Positions 26,601 through 38,258 of a stretch of DNA of 64,000 bases are shown here, piece after piece. Made by a program: the position numbers and the translations under genes. How positions within the stretch are numbered: the first letter of the stretch is position 1; each line of letters opens with the position of its first letter. The notes under the pieces are model-generated. The model was not told where the DNA came from. It made no database searches and worked only from the letters and a program-made list of their open reading frames with translations. The DNA comes from Motacilla alba alba (Eukaryota; Chordata; Aves; Passeriformes; Motacillidae), in the NCBI RefSeq assembly GCF_015832195.1, contig NC_052028.1:3825501-3889500 (forward strand), read 5' to 3'.

Positions 26601-28929
26601 CCTGTGACAAAAAAACGTTCTTTGTCCCTTAATGATAAGTTCACCTCACCTGAATTCCACATGGATTTTTAGGTTCAGTGCTGGGCTCCCTTACACAGCA
26701 GCAGCTTCTGCCTCAGAACCCAGCTGGTGCTGGAGGAGGCTGCTCTGAGTGCCTGGAGGGGAGCAGTGGCCAGGCTTGCACGTGTGCTCAGGGGGAAACA
26801 GAGCCTGGATGGAAAGTGAAGCAAGGCCAGATGGAAGGGCTGTTAAATATCTCAAGTAGCCCAAGTCTTAAAAGCTCTGTTTTCTTTGTAAAGCTTTCCT
26901 GCTATTCCTCCAGCTTGGGAAATGTATCCCCAGTGTTGTTTAGTGCAGTCACCAGTAACAGATGATGTGTTTGCAGCCAGAGCCAGGCATGGCCCGAGGG
27001 GCTGTTCTGCTCCTTGGCAGTGACAAGTTTGTACCAGACTTGGGTGAAGTTGTGTCTTCCTGCTTAGACAAATGCCAGTGTCATTTGGGCAGCCCTGGGC
27101 CTTTCCAGAGCTGCTGACCTCAGATAGCTCCCCTGCTCCAGACCCGGGCTGGACTTGTTTATCTCTTAGCTCACAGGGTGCCTTTTACTACTGTGCCTGC
27201 TGCTTGTCTTGAAAAGGAAACTTGAAGTGGTGTTGCTTGCTTTTCCTCTGGCTCACACTTCAGTCTCAGCCTTGTTATTCTTAAACATACTTCAGAAAAC
27301 TGCTAGAAGGCTTGTACAAATCTGCAATGGTTTGTGGGCTTATCTCGGATGTGTACTTTAGTTTGAAGTATGTGAGATTTCTTCTTGCCCGTTCTCCACT
27401 AGATTTAAAAGTTACAGCTTGAGAAGTGACTGTTGGTAATGGCAATTTATAACAGCCTGTGTCCTGGAGTATAATTTATGATGAAAAGAGCAGAGGATTT
27501 AGCAAGTTTAAAGCCTCCCTGTCTGTTGCTCTGTTTTAGGTATTCTGGGATAATCTAGCATATGCTTAGTTAGTCACTGCTTCAAATGGAGATGTATTTC
27601 AGCCTTGGTACCTAATGTCTTTTGCAGACAGCTTAGATAATATTGCCTTATGAGGTGCAATGTGTTCTTATGTTTGCTGTGCCTGCAGAAGAGGAGGAGA
27701 TACCTGGTGGTCATTTTGTTTTTGCTGTGGAACATGGATTGTTGTTTGACTGGTGTTGCTTGGAACCAGGTGCAGGAATCAGACTGAACGTCTCCTGCTG
27801 GGCTTTTTGGTGGCTGTGGGGTGATGGGCTGGGTGTGAGCTCTGGGCCTCACACTTACACCACAGTGAGCCCTGCTCTTCTGCTCTGGTAAGACAATGTC
27901 TGGGACAGGTTTGCTGTGCAGTCTGGGTCCCACATGGTGCCTGTGGGGACCTGGCTCCTGCTGTCCTGCTGCCCCTTGTCCCTGCACTGTGAGGAGCCTG
28001 AGGGTCAGGGGTGGCATCACTGTGCCCTGCCCTGTGCTCCTTGTTTCTGGTCAGCCCCTGGGTGTGCTGTGTGTCCCTCCCCACTGCCAGCAGGTTTTGC
28101 TTTGCCAGGTTTTACCTTTGCAGAGGTTGAGGGTCAGCCCCTGCAGGTTGCTGAGGTGAGCGGGGAGCTGGTTTTGCAGAAGTTGTTCCTTGGATGCAGT
28201 CTGGGAAGAGAGCAGATGTGTTTGCACCTCCTGAGTGAGCACTGCTGTGCAGGACTGATCTCACCATCAGCCCAGTTTACACTGCTGAATTCTCTTTCTG
28301 TGGATTATTACTTCCTTTAGGTATCACAATAACACATTAAACACAGAGTTTCTGTTGCAGTGATTTATGCTAAGATAAATTACTCGATACACAGGGGTTT
28401 GGTGTCTCAGTTTCTGAGTCTGGTTATTCCCCATGCATTAAATTACTGTGTCCTTTGAAATGACAGCAGCTGAAATTCAGTGTTTTATTATTTCTTGAAC
28501 CATTTTGACAAACTTATCAATGTGGTTTGAAGACTGAAGCTGTTACTTAACCAATACAGATGTGTTTGTTCAACTTTACATATAATAGTCCTGGTTTCTT
28601 TCAAGTTCATGACCAGCTTTGCCTCAGATTTAAATATTTTGTTTTCCAGATGCAGGGAGACTGAAAGGGTAGGTTTTTCTCTACCTTGCAAGGTCACAGG
28701 ACAGAGTGAGGCAGCAGGAACAGAAGCCTTGCCAAGGCTGGCAGAGCAGCACCCTGTACCAAAATGCCCATGGTTTAAAAATTCTGGAAGCCAGTTGGGT
28801 TTTCCTCAGTGCCTGTGCTTGCTCATGCACCTAGAAGCTTGATAGTGAAACAGAAGTTCAGAAGATAATATAGCTAGAAAAAGAGTACATAAATTCTCCT
28901 TTCTTCCCCCATTTTCTAATGGAGAAATA
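23699..28929. other. Non-coding unique DNA, no gene seen
   Basis: No gene was seen. The segment 27.6-28.3 kb is GC-richer and open for 80-150 codons in several overlapping frames on both strands. That is typical of composition rather than selection, and no domain or splice pair could be recognised. The segment near 26507-26565 vaguely resembles an avian CR1 3' end but is too diverged to call. Confidence 0.65.
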
Positions 28930-29300
28930 GTTTTATTCAGGTTTGGTTAGTATCAATAACTGAGCTGAGGTCTGGGTTATAAAGATGCTCTGATGTACTG
29001 GATGCTTCCAAATGACTCCTAATTCTGTGAATTAAGTCTATTTTGTTTATTAGAATCATCAATGTGTTTAGCTTTTCCTCATCTAATATAAGCATTTTAA
29101 CATCTGCACTTCTGTATAATGATTTCAAGATTTTTCTTCTTGCCCACATTTTACTGGACTTTTTGTTAGCTTGATTTATTATCTTCCTAATCTTATTTCA
29201 AAATTCATGTGGCATGTAACTTCCTTGGCAAGTTAAATGTCAGGCAAATGGCATTGCTGTGTTAATTTAAATTTAATCAATAGATAATGTGCTGCAGCAG
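28930..29300. promoter_or_regulatory. Candidate conserved AT-rich non-coding block
   Basis: An AT-rich, low-complexity-free block with many TAAT/ATTA homeodomain-type cores, a CATCTAATATAAGC segment and a TTTAAATTTAATC run near 29269. It carries a 70-codon minus-strand frame (28937-29149) without a recognised domain. The composition resembles distal enhancers near developmental genes, but conservation has not been shown. Confidence 0.2.
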
Positions 29301-29504
29301 GAACACAGAAGAGCTCAGCAGGTCTCTGACTGGAGATGTGAATTTTCTAATTTTCTTTCTTAAAGAATTTGGGGGTGCTGTGTAAGAAATGGATGCTTAA
29401 TATTTGGCTGGGAGGTATTGTCATATAAAATCTCTGAAGTCAGTCTCTTTCAGTTAAACTTGGTTTAGTTATAGTGCATACATTTTATTTTATTTAGGGT
29501 TTTT

Positions 29505-29539
29505 TTGTTTGTTTTTGGTTTTGTTTTTTTTTTTTTTTT
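29505..29539. repeat. T-rich tract
   Basis: A T-rich run with interspersed GTTT, ending in sixteen consecutive T at 29524-29539. It could be the antisense poly-A tail of an inserted retrocopy, but no retrocopy body is recognisable on either side. Confidence 0.85.
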
Positions 29540-32500
29540 CGTGGCTGTTGTCAATATTATAAATAAATCTACCTTTGAGTACAACCCAGCTTGTAATTTG
29601 GTCTGGGGACAGGAATTGTGCCTGTTAACTTGGCTAAAAGCTGTGAGTATGGCTTTAGTAGTCATGAGTGGAAAATGCTCAAAAACCGAAAGACAGAACA
29701 GTTATTTAATTTGTTTTGAGGGTGAAATTTGGGTGGTACCGTGGGTTTTATTTGAGTATAGCTGTTGGCCTCTACAGAGAATAAAGGACTTGATAGACGG
29801 CAGCATGTGGATCACTGTTACCTGCCAGAGGAGATGCAAGTAGGGCAGGATTTTGGTCTGCTTCTGTACTATCAGATCACTTTCTGCCTGTTTTTGATGC
29901 AGCAACTGGTTCCTTTTTAATAGCAACTGAGGAATGAATAAGGGTATGATAGGATAGCTGTGAGTGTTTGCATTTCTATGATTTCAAGTGCCACTCTTGA
30001 GTGGTACTTTTCACTTTTGAGAAAAAAAAATGTGAGTGGAGTAACACATTTCCATTGATAAAATGAATAAATAAAACATGATAATGTGCACGGACCAACC
30101 CTTCCTCAGCACAGCACGTAGCAGGTGATCCTGCAAACAGCAAAGGAAATTAAACCAAAAGGAAGCTCTTCTGTTTTAAATTTTGCTCTATAACAAATAT
30201 GCCATGGGGACTTTGTCAGTGAGTAGTAACTCTTTGTGTTCCTTTCATCTCCATGAGCTGGTTGCATGTGTGGGAAGGAAGTATGGCTGAGATCACCTCT
30301 GAAGTTTTCTGTTTAAAGGTGCAGATTTAGATTAAATGAAGCAAATTGGCTGGTGAACTCAAGAATCACAAGCTGACAGAGCTGGTATTTCTTCATTTCA
30401 AAGGTTAAAAGAAAATCAGAGAAGCTGTAGCAGAAGTCTTGAGATTTAATTGGATGAGTAACTGTGTCAAAGACTTGGAGCTGGGCAGAGCCACTGTAAT
30501 AGGAGCAGGCTAAATACAGATGTTGGTACATTCTGGAAGGTTTGCCATTGAAGTTGTAGGTGTTTCTGCACTTGAAGAGTGCTAATATAAAGTCAAAATA
30601 ACAAAGCTTAGAAATATGGTAGTTAAATGCATTCCAAGAGAATCTGTTAAGCTTCTTAGAAGTATTTTTCTTTCTGCTCGTTCTGCCATAAATTTGGCAG
30701 CTTTATATTTCTTACCACAGAACTGCCTGTTGGTGTAGAGAAAATCAAATTCCTTCTTTGCTGGTCACCAGCAACATCCCTCATAGCAAAAGGCTCAGAC
30801 CTGGCGTAGGTTTTCACCCTGAGTCATGTATTTAGTAAACATTTAATTCAATTTGGGTATTCACCTAGGGAGGAGATTAAATGAGAGAGGTCAAGCAGCT
30901 GCTGAGTGTTGAGTAATTCTATACTTTGGACATGTTGAGATTTTAATAAACATCAAGGTAAATGGTTTGAAATTGGAGCTGGGATTTGAGACTCCAGAAA
31001 GAAAGGGTTCATCTTTCAGCTTTAATTATGAAACCAAAGAGACCTCTATCCTCAAGTCCTGCAAGCTGTAGGAAGGTATAATAAACTGTGTTCAGCTTTG
31101 ATTCTGTATGTGAGAATATCCTTCAGCTACAGATTAAAAAGGCAAATGTCTAAAAATATGTAAAAAATTGTTTTGGAGGCTACCTACCTATTTCTGTAAA
31201 GAGCCTGCAGTGTAGTAGATGTTCAGGATTTATAGACTGTCTGCATTACCAAGTTAAAAAAAAAGAGCAAACAAGACTTGGGTGCTGTGTCTGTGATCTC
31301 CTTGAGCCTGATCATGTGTGTGTATCATTCTTAAATTCAGTCTTTTATTTACATTCATACGAATAAATACAGATTTGGATCCATATTTCCATGTTTACTT
31401 TGCATCATTCCTTTTTGTTGGGTTGAGGAACATGGTTTGGCTTTCTGGTGTCAGCTGAGGATGCTGCTGCAAAGGTCATTGTCAGTCTGCTGCCTCTGGC
31501 GTGTGACAATTTGTTTGCTGTGACAGGAGGTGGAGTCCCTGGACGTGTGTGGTGCAGAAGCTGTTTGTCTTCAGTTGCAGAAGTGAGGGTGCAATCCATC
31601 ACCCACTTAGCTTGTGAAACAAGACTTAGTTGCCTTCAGTTTTGGAGTTTTTAAACAAGTTCCCCCCTCCCACACTGCCCTTACACTGGGAAGGAACTGA
31701 GCTCCCTGTAAACACCTACCGAGCCCTTCACTTCTGCTCCTCCACATCTGTCCCTTCAATTATCCCTTGTTGTGTGTCCTGATGAACTCAAGGTGCCAAA
31801 ACCCTTCCTGTCCCACTGACCTGTGCGGGTGCTGTTCCCTCAGAAGTCCCTCCAATGCCTTCCTCCTGTGCCTTTGGTCTGCCTTGCTTTTCCCTTGTGA
31901 TATATTATCCTTTGCCATCTGAATGTCATCTTGGTCTCTCTTTTTATCTTTAGCTGCTTGGAGTCCTGGTGTGTAATTTGCAATTTTTAAGCTACAGTGA
32001 CGATGGATAGCTTTGCACCTCAGATCCAAGAGATCAGAATGCCGTTGTAATAAAAACTGATTGGAAAATAATTTATTCTCGTTTCCTTCCACATGATGAG
32101 ATTTATGGGAGCTTCCCAGGTGTAACAACATCTGCCCCATGTGACCTTCAGCTGGAAGTGAGTCTCCTTTGGTTCATAGTTCAACCTTGAAGCTATGTTT
32201 TATTCAGCTCCAGAATATTTAGGATAATTCATTCCACCATGAAAAAAAAATAAATTTGCATTTGAAGTTCCCCCTGCTGAGTTCTTCTGCTTGTAGATTC
32301 ACTGTGTAGGTGATGTGCAAGTAAGAAAAATCAGAGAGATTTGTCCCTACTTTGAGTTATATACAAAATACAGGCAGAAAAGTTGTTAGTTTGGTTAAAT
32401 CTTCGTGTATTTTGGTTTGTGAATAAAACCACTATGGCATCTCAAGACTAGCTCTTTCAAAGAATAAACCATTCAAAACACACTTATCCAGACTTAGAAA

Positions 32501-32849
32501 ATCTGTTTACAGTGCTGACTTTGAAGTATTAACCTTAATTATTGTTGAAAGTATGCAGTAATCAGCAAGTGATTTGAACTTTGTTTTGCTGAATTGATCC
32601 TGTTAAAATACTGCTCTCAGGGTGATTTGTGTGGGTAGGGCTTTACTGAGCCAGCAGAGCAGTGAGCACTGTCCAACTGGTCAGACCAGAGGTGTTTGGT
32701 GTGTCAGGATGGGGCACACGAGCTCTGTTTACACCTGCCTGGGGCTCTGCTGGCACCCACAGACACGATACTGAAGAGATTCCACACACACAAATAGGAG
32801 CTGCAAGTTTCATTGGTTTTGTCTGGTTTGGGTTTTGATTTCCATCTAT
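29540..32849. other. Non-coding unique DNA, no gene seen
   Basis: No gene was seen. Short A-runs occur (30022-30029, 31256-31264, 32243-32252). A 126-codon minus-strand frame at 31760-32140 has no recognisable domain or splice context. Confidence 0.7.
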
Positions 32850-32945
32850 ATAGTTTTTTTTTTTCTCCACAAATATTTGCATCCTGGTTTTGAGAACAAG
32901 TTTTTTTTTTGTTGGTTTTTTTTTTGGTTTTTTTTTTTTAATTTT
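32850..32945. repeat. Strand-asymmetric long T-tract cluster
   Basis: Four T-runs of 10-12 bases (32854-32864, 32901-32910, 32916-32925, 32928-32939) are separated by short G-containing breaks. The opposite strand reads as a lysine-rich frame, which is an artefact of this tract. It may be a decayed poly-A tail or an expanded homopolymer. Confidence 0.9.
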
Positions 32946-32996
32946 ATATTCACAGGGTCTTCTCACAAGAAGTTTTATGCTACTATGTGCTTTATC

Positions 32997-33014
32997 AAAA
33001 AAAAATTTTTTTTT
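32997..33014. repeat. A9T9 perfect palindrome
   Basis: Nine A followed directly by nine T. Such A-tract/T-tract junctions are intrinsically bent and can extrude as a hairpin. It lies about 50 bp beyond the T-tract cluster, so both may derive from tail-to-tail insertions. Confidence 0.85.
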
Positions 33015-33329
33015 AGATGCACTGGTGCTTTTAGTTGATGTATTCTAATTCTCCACTTGTGAGAAGCAGTAAAAAATAGCTCTTGTTTTCTGCTTAGTAT
33101 TAAATGCAATCTCAGTGTACCCACTGTCCAGCCTTTCCAAGCTGGAAGACCACAGCTGGCTCTGTCCTTGTTCTGAGAGCATTCCATATTTCTTGAGTTT
33201 TCTTGTTGTTATCTTTGTTTGGAGTTGTGTCACACTGAGCTTCTCAATTTTGATAAAGGCATTTTCCACTTTATCATAGTCTCTATGTATGAGGAGGCTT
33301 CCTGCTGCCCTGAGCAATTATCTGATTTT

Positions 33330-33760
33330 TAAAACATTGGAAAAAAATCTGAATCATCCACCAACATTGTCCCTTCGTTCCGTGGACATGCTGATCAGCA
33401 CCAGTGCCCTGTTCCCCCATCAGTGGGGAGCTGCCCCATTTATTCCCAGCTTCTGTGCCTCACTTTTTAATATTATTAATGCACACAGAGACCCTTTCCT
33501 TTCATCCTGTGACTGCCTAGTCTTTGCAAGTGTCTTTGGTGAAGGACTTTGCAAAAAGCTTTTCAAAAATTAAAATACACTTGTAACAGCAAGGTCACCT
33601 TGAGTAATAGGCTTATTGGCCACTTCAAATACATTTTTTTTATTTTGTGGTAAGACTGAATTCCACAGACACCATGCCAGCAGGTTTTCACTGTATTAGG
33701 TCAATATATGTCTAAATCCTGATTCATGTTAATCCAAATTAAATTGGATTTCAGGATCTA
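33330..33760 (-). mobile_element. Ancient CR1/L3-like LINE reverse-transcriptase fossil
   Basis: The plus strand carries, in order, CATTTATTCCCAGCTTCTG, CCTTTCATCCTGTGACTGCC, GTGTCTTTGGTGAAGGAC and GCAAAAAGCTTTTCAAAA. This is the familiar antisense signature of old CR1/L3 LINEs shared by amniotes. On the minus strand, about 33538-33580 translates as YFNF, a stop, then KAF and VLH, matching the YLDFSKAFDTVSH region of CR1-clade reverse transcriptases. One stop lies inside the motif and the flanks have lost the frame, so the copy is long dead. Similarity continues weakly to about 33760 through a segment near TGCCAGCAGG and ATATATGTCT. Family placement comes from remembered consensus, and boundaries are approximate by about 50-100 bp. 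Confidence 0.7.
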
Positions 33761-36102
33761 GTTCCTTTTCTCCTTTGAATTGCTTCTAAATATTGTCTTT
33801 GCCTGTGTCACCTTCTGGTTGTTTTCTGCTGAAGTCACTCGAGCTCTGTAGTTGTCAATGCAGAAATGTTGTGCTCGTGTTAAAGAGCTAAAAGCAGCTG
33901 GGTAGAGTAACATGTGAAGCTTATCCTGAGGTAGTGAAAAACAAAAAATATGCCAAGGTATTTGTCATTCTGAGTCAGAGCTGCTCTTTGAATGACATCT
34001 ATTGCAGGTGATCTTTCTGTGATTTTATCAGAGTTGTAAAGCCTCTTCCCCTGCCTTTTCATTTCTGACATTTCCTCTGGTTCCCACCTGATTTAAGGGA
34101 AAGCTTCAGAGTGGGAACTTACTGAACTCCAGTGTAATTATTTCCACATTTCTCCCATGGCCTTAAGTCTCAGGGGCATATCTGTTGCATCTTTATCATC
34201 TTTCTGCTCCTCTGCTACTACTGTACAGCTGTTTTCTTGCTTTTGAAATCTATCAAAACAGATTTAGTAGTACTTTTTATACCTTTAGCAAGTTTTTTAC
34301 CAGAATCCAGAATCTGCCTGCATTGGATCTCTTTAGTTTTAATTTATTATTGAAAAGATGGTATTTCTCTTCTCTGAGATCCTTATATGCATTTAATCAG
34401 TCTTTATGCTGCTTGAAACACACTTTTTTTTTTTTTAATGTATGATATCTAAAACTGGATAGCATCTGAAATTAATTCCAATCACAAAATGTAACCTATC
34501 TATAGTAGGACAATTTCCACTGCCAGTACACATCTGAACATGCTTTTTTGATTTTGGTGTGGTTGCTTGTGATTTTGCTCTTAAATTAGTGATTAACTGG
34601 CACTTGCCTCCAGTCTCCACTGCTGCCTGTTCATTTCGACTCGACATTAAATTAGGATGCTGCAAAATTACTACCTGGAGTGTCCTTTGGTCAACCAAAT
34701 TGTTTCAGTGGTTGGAAATTTCAGGACCTATCAATTTAGAATCAATGGAAGACTGTATAATTATTTAGATAATTTCATGTCCTTTCACTAAACAGAATTA
34801 TCTTAATATCCCTGTGCAATCTGGCAGTGTACCTAAAATAATACTTTGATGGGCTCTATCAGTACAGCACATGGCGATTTGAGGATCACATGCACCCAAG
34901 TGACTGCACCATGCTACCTGTGAGTTGCGAAGCCTCTGGAGAATCCAGCTGCCAGGATCAGCTTTGTGTTATTCTGCTGCTGACCTTTATACCAAGAGGA
35001 AATATTCTAAAGCAAATTTGAATCAGGTGCCACTGCTTGGTTAAGTGCACCCTGCAGATATTTTGAGCTTAAAAATAACCTGCAGAAAGGAATTTTCAGC
35101 TGCCTGTACCTTTCTCTTGTGTGGCTGATGAAAATTTTAATGAACTTTTACTAAAAGAATACTCAGGTTTCATTATGGCTCTTCTTTTAAAAGTTACCTG
35201 TTGCTGTCTTGGCTTCCAGCTGCAGCTCTCCTCATTCCAGTGTGAGGTTATTACCTGCTGACCTTTGCTAAGGTCAGATTACTTTGAGCTTTATATCCTC
35301 TGTGCTGGAGGTTATATTTGTGTAATCCACAGGTAAAGTTTCATTGCTGTGTCAACATTTGTTTTCAGCTGGGCACAAAGTGGTTGCTTGCCTATCAAAT
35401 AACTCAAGTCAGCAGCTGATTTCCATAAGCAGTAGAGTTACAACTGCCCTTTTTTCTTACTGAGCTCAGTGTGTTCTCCCATCTGATGTTCAAACCAAGC
35501 TTCAAGCAACATTGAAAAACAGAAGGTTTTGCCTTCTTGTACATTCATGTGTTTTAGACAGTAGCTGGAAGCCCTGGCACAGAGCTGCCGAGGAGCACCA
35601 GGCATTTCCCCTGGGGCTCAGGTGGCCATTGGCTGTGAGGGGATGTGAGGCTGCTCTGTTGTTTTTACTGCAGCCACCTCCTGCACAGACCACATGAGAT
35701 GGTCTTAACACACATCCTTGTATTTTCCTTGTAGAGGGTAAAGGTGTCTTCTGCTTCCTACAGGATTACAGATTTCTCTGTGTGGTCCCCTGGTGTGCAA
35801 ATAGCAAATATCTGCTGTTCTTCCTAAAACAGTTCTATCAAGATTATTAATTGCATCATTATAATGTATAAATAAGACTTGTCATATGACTTTGATTCTC
35901 TAGCTGAAACTGTAACATATGATGATGTGCTCTGGTAGCATGCTGTAGTAAAAGCAGTAATTGAACCATCAGACCACAGTTTCCTACTTACATATATTCC
36001 TTGTAATTATATTTTTCCATGGCTTAAGAGAAAATTCACAAGGGGACAGTCTGACTCTTTGCAGGCCTTGCTGCCTCATACATCAGTGTCAGCATTTTGA
36101 CT
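33761..36102. other. Non-coding DNA, possibly more old LINE debris
   Basis: No gene was seen. The stretch 33.8-34.6 kb is T-rich on the plus strand and may continue the minus-strand LINE fossil, but I cannot align it to a consensus by eye. A run of 12 T ends at 34437. The remainder is unremarkable. Confidence 0.55.
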
Positions 36103-36150
36103 CGGGGGCTTGTCAACCCACCGAGCTCGTTGTCTCTTAGCGGGTGTCCG
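36103..36150. other. Short CpG-retaining segment
   Basis: Five CpG dinucleotides fall within 48 bp (36103, 36122, 36128, 36141 and 36149), in DNA that often has none for several hundred bases. The start, CTCGGGGGCTTGTC, loosely resembles a retroviral primer-binding region, but no LTR end or gag-like frame is adjacent, so that reading is not adopted. It could be a young insertion remnant or a constrained site. Confidence 0.5.
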
Positions 36151-37939
36151 TGGCACAGGAAAAGCTGAACCAAAAATAGTCCAACAAGTTATGCTTCCTC
36201 CAGAAACAACAAGAAATAAAGACATTCTAGGGATCTTGTGACTTTGAGGTTTCTTTGTGTTTCTGGTTCACTCACCAGCTTTGCACAGTAGAACACTGAG
36301 CTTTGTGTAGCACCCCAAGATTCCAGGTTTCCTAAATTATAAGTGTCCTGGATTTAAGCCCATGTGATCAAGGAGGCATCAAATGGAGAGAAGAACTCAA
36401 TTCCTCCTGGCCTACGTGAGGTGTAGGGCTGCTACTGCTTCATTCTTCAGGGTGAAATCTGCTAGGAGAGGCAGAACTGTGATGCCAGAGGAATTAATGA
36501 GGCGGGCAGCTTGTGTGGGGGTGATGAGTAGAGGGTTCTCATTAGGTAGGGAAGAGAAAGGGCAGAGCAGAGCTTGCCCTCCCTGGGATGGAGTGAGCCC
36601 TGCCCAGCAGAGTGCACAGATCTGGGGCAGGAAGAGGTCGTGGGGCTGCTCTAAAGCTCCCAGGAGCCCTCACAAGGTTGGGGCCAATGAGCAAACAAGG
36701 GACACTGCACAGCCAAAGCAGAACCCCCAAACCAAAGTAGCAAATTAAAACAGTCTAGAATAGAGAAGGAGGAAAAAAGGAGAGGGAAAAGTGCAAAACC
36801 AAAGAAAAAAGCCCAAAATATCAGCAAAGAATATATATTCCTGTAAAAAACCCATCTATTTTTAACATTGCAGCACAAATATCTAATGGTAAGTATTGGA
36901 TCTTATTCTTGTCAACAAGAATATTTCATTGTCTAGTCAGTAATTAAGAACATCTTTCACTGCAAGGCTCCTAGACTGCCAGTAGTAAATAATTAATGCT
37001 AAAGGAGTGTTATTTCTCTAAGTGGTGAGTGTTTGTTTCCTCCTTCTTCCACTTATGGGAGTAGGTGAGCAGTTTTCATCTCACATCAACTTTAAAGATT
37101 CATATTCTTTTGGTTTAAAAATCAGTTTAGACTTTTTTCAGTATGCAAAATTTCATTGAGCAAGATGGGGAAAAGAAAATGCTGAGAGGAAATAGAAATA
37201 ATGAGAGGAATCCATATTAGCAAAAGCAGCCCTCACTTTACGTGATGCAAAATGAAAATATCTGTAAATTGCTGTTCATTTTCTGGATGATTCAGCATTT
37301 GATACTTAAATATTGGAAGGGGTTTTTTATTTATTCGCCTTTGTAAAATCAACAGAAAAAATATGGTGAAGTCTCCTTTTCTGTGGCTTTTTATTTATTA
37401 AATATGTAGGCTGCAGCCCTTTGTTTTGGCTATTTGCATCTGTGCCTTCAGGGAAATATTTTTCTAAATATCCTCTAAGACTCTTGCCACAGCCAGGGGA
37501 GTCTGGATGTTTTAATGGACGCACCTACAGAACACATACAGGCAGTGGTAGTTACTTCATGAGCAATGCACTTTTTTCCCTTATGCAGTTTTCAAGTTAT
37601 CTCAAAGCATTTCTGCTGAGGGGAAAAAAAGAGATTATTTTTGGATTTTTTTAAATGCAAAAGTTTTGGCAAACAAATTACCCTTTCAGTCTTAAATGAG
37701 GATATGCACTGTGAAGTTTCTAGAAAGGACTACATCTACTGCCTTAAATGACTTCAGAATGGGTGTCTGAAATGGCAGTGATGGCAAGCAACAGCTTTGC
37801 TTTTAGACCATTAAACCAGTCAAATGCCAGAATATTCCCTGTGAGTTAATGGGCAGGTGCTGGTTTACGGAGCTGCTTTTGTGTGCAGTGGCTCACAGGC
37901 AGTAGAACACCTTGGGCCAGCAATGTTTTGGCCACCCAA
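36151..37939. other. Non-coding unique DNA, no gene seen
   Basis: No gene was seen. The 121-codon plus-strand frame at 36383-36748 lacks a domain. A purine-rich stretch lies at 36755-36820. Confidence 0.7.
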
Positions 37940-38258
37940 CCCCATTCCCAGGGTGTGGAAATGTCTGTCCAGCCCCATCCCAAAGGTGTGGAAATGTCTG
38001 TCCAGCCTCATGCCCAGGGTGTGGAAATGTCTGTCCAGCCCCATGCCCAGGGTGTGGAAATGTCTGTCCAGCCCCATGCCCAGGGTGTGGAAATGTCTGT
38101 CCAGCCCCATGCCCAGGGTGTGGAAATGTCTGTCCAGCCCCATCCCAAAGGTGTGGAAATGTCTGTCCAGCCCCATGCCCAGGGTGTGGAAATGTCTGTC
38201 CAGCCCCATGCCCAGGGTGTGGAAATGTCTGTCCAGCCTCATGCCCAGGGTGTGGAAA
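37940..38258. repeat. 33-bp minisatellite, nine full units plus one partial
   Basis: Head-to-tail units of exactly 33 bp start at 37940, 37973, 38006, 38039, 38072, 38105, 38138, 38171, 38204 and 38237. The tenth unit breaks off after about 22 bp. The common unit contains CCCCATGCCCAGGG and TGTGGAAATGTCTGTCCAG. Variants are ordered: unit 1 has CATTCCCAGG, units 2 and 7 have CATCCCAAAGG, units 3 and 10 have CCTCATGCCC, and units 4-6, 8 and 9 are the common type. Because 33 is divisible by 3 and the unit holds no stop in several frames, long repeated peptides appear on both strands (135-162 codons). These are artefacts of the array. High unit identity suggests recent turnover and probable length polymorphism. 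Confidence 0.97.

Noticed and set aside
32643..32966. Lysine-rich minus-strand frame
   Set aside because: Translation of the T-tract cluster.
36098..36125. Possible retroviral primer-binding site near CTCGGGGGCTTGTC
   Set aside because: The match is loose, no LTR terminus precedes it and no viral gene remnant follows.
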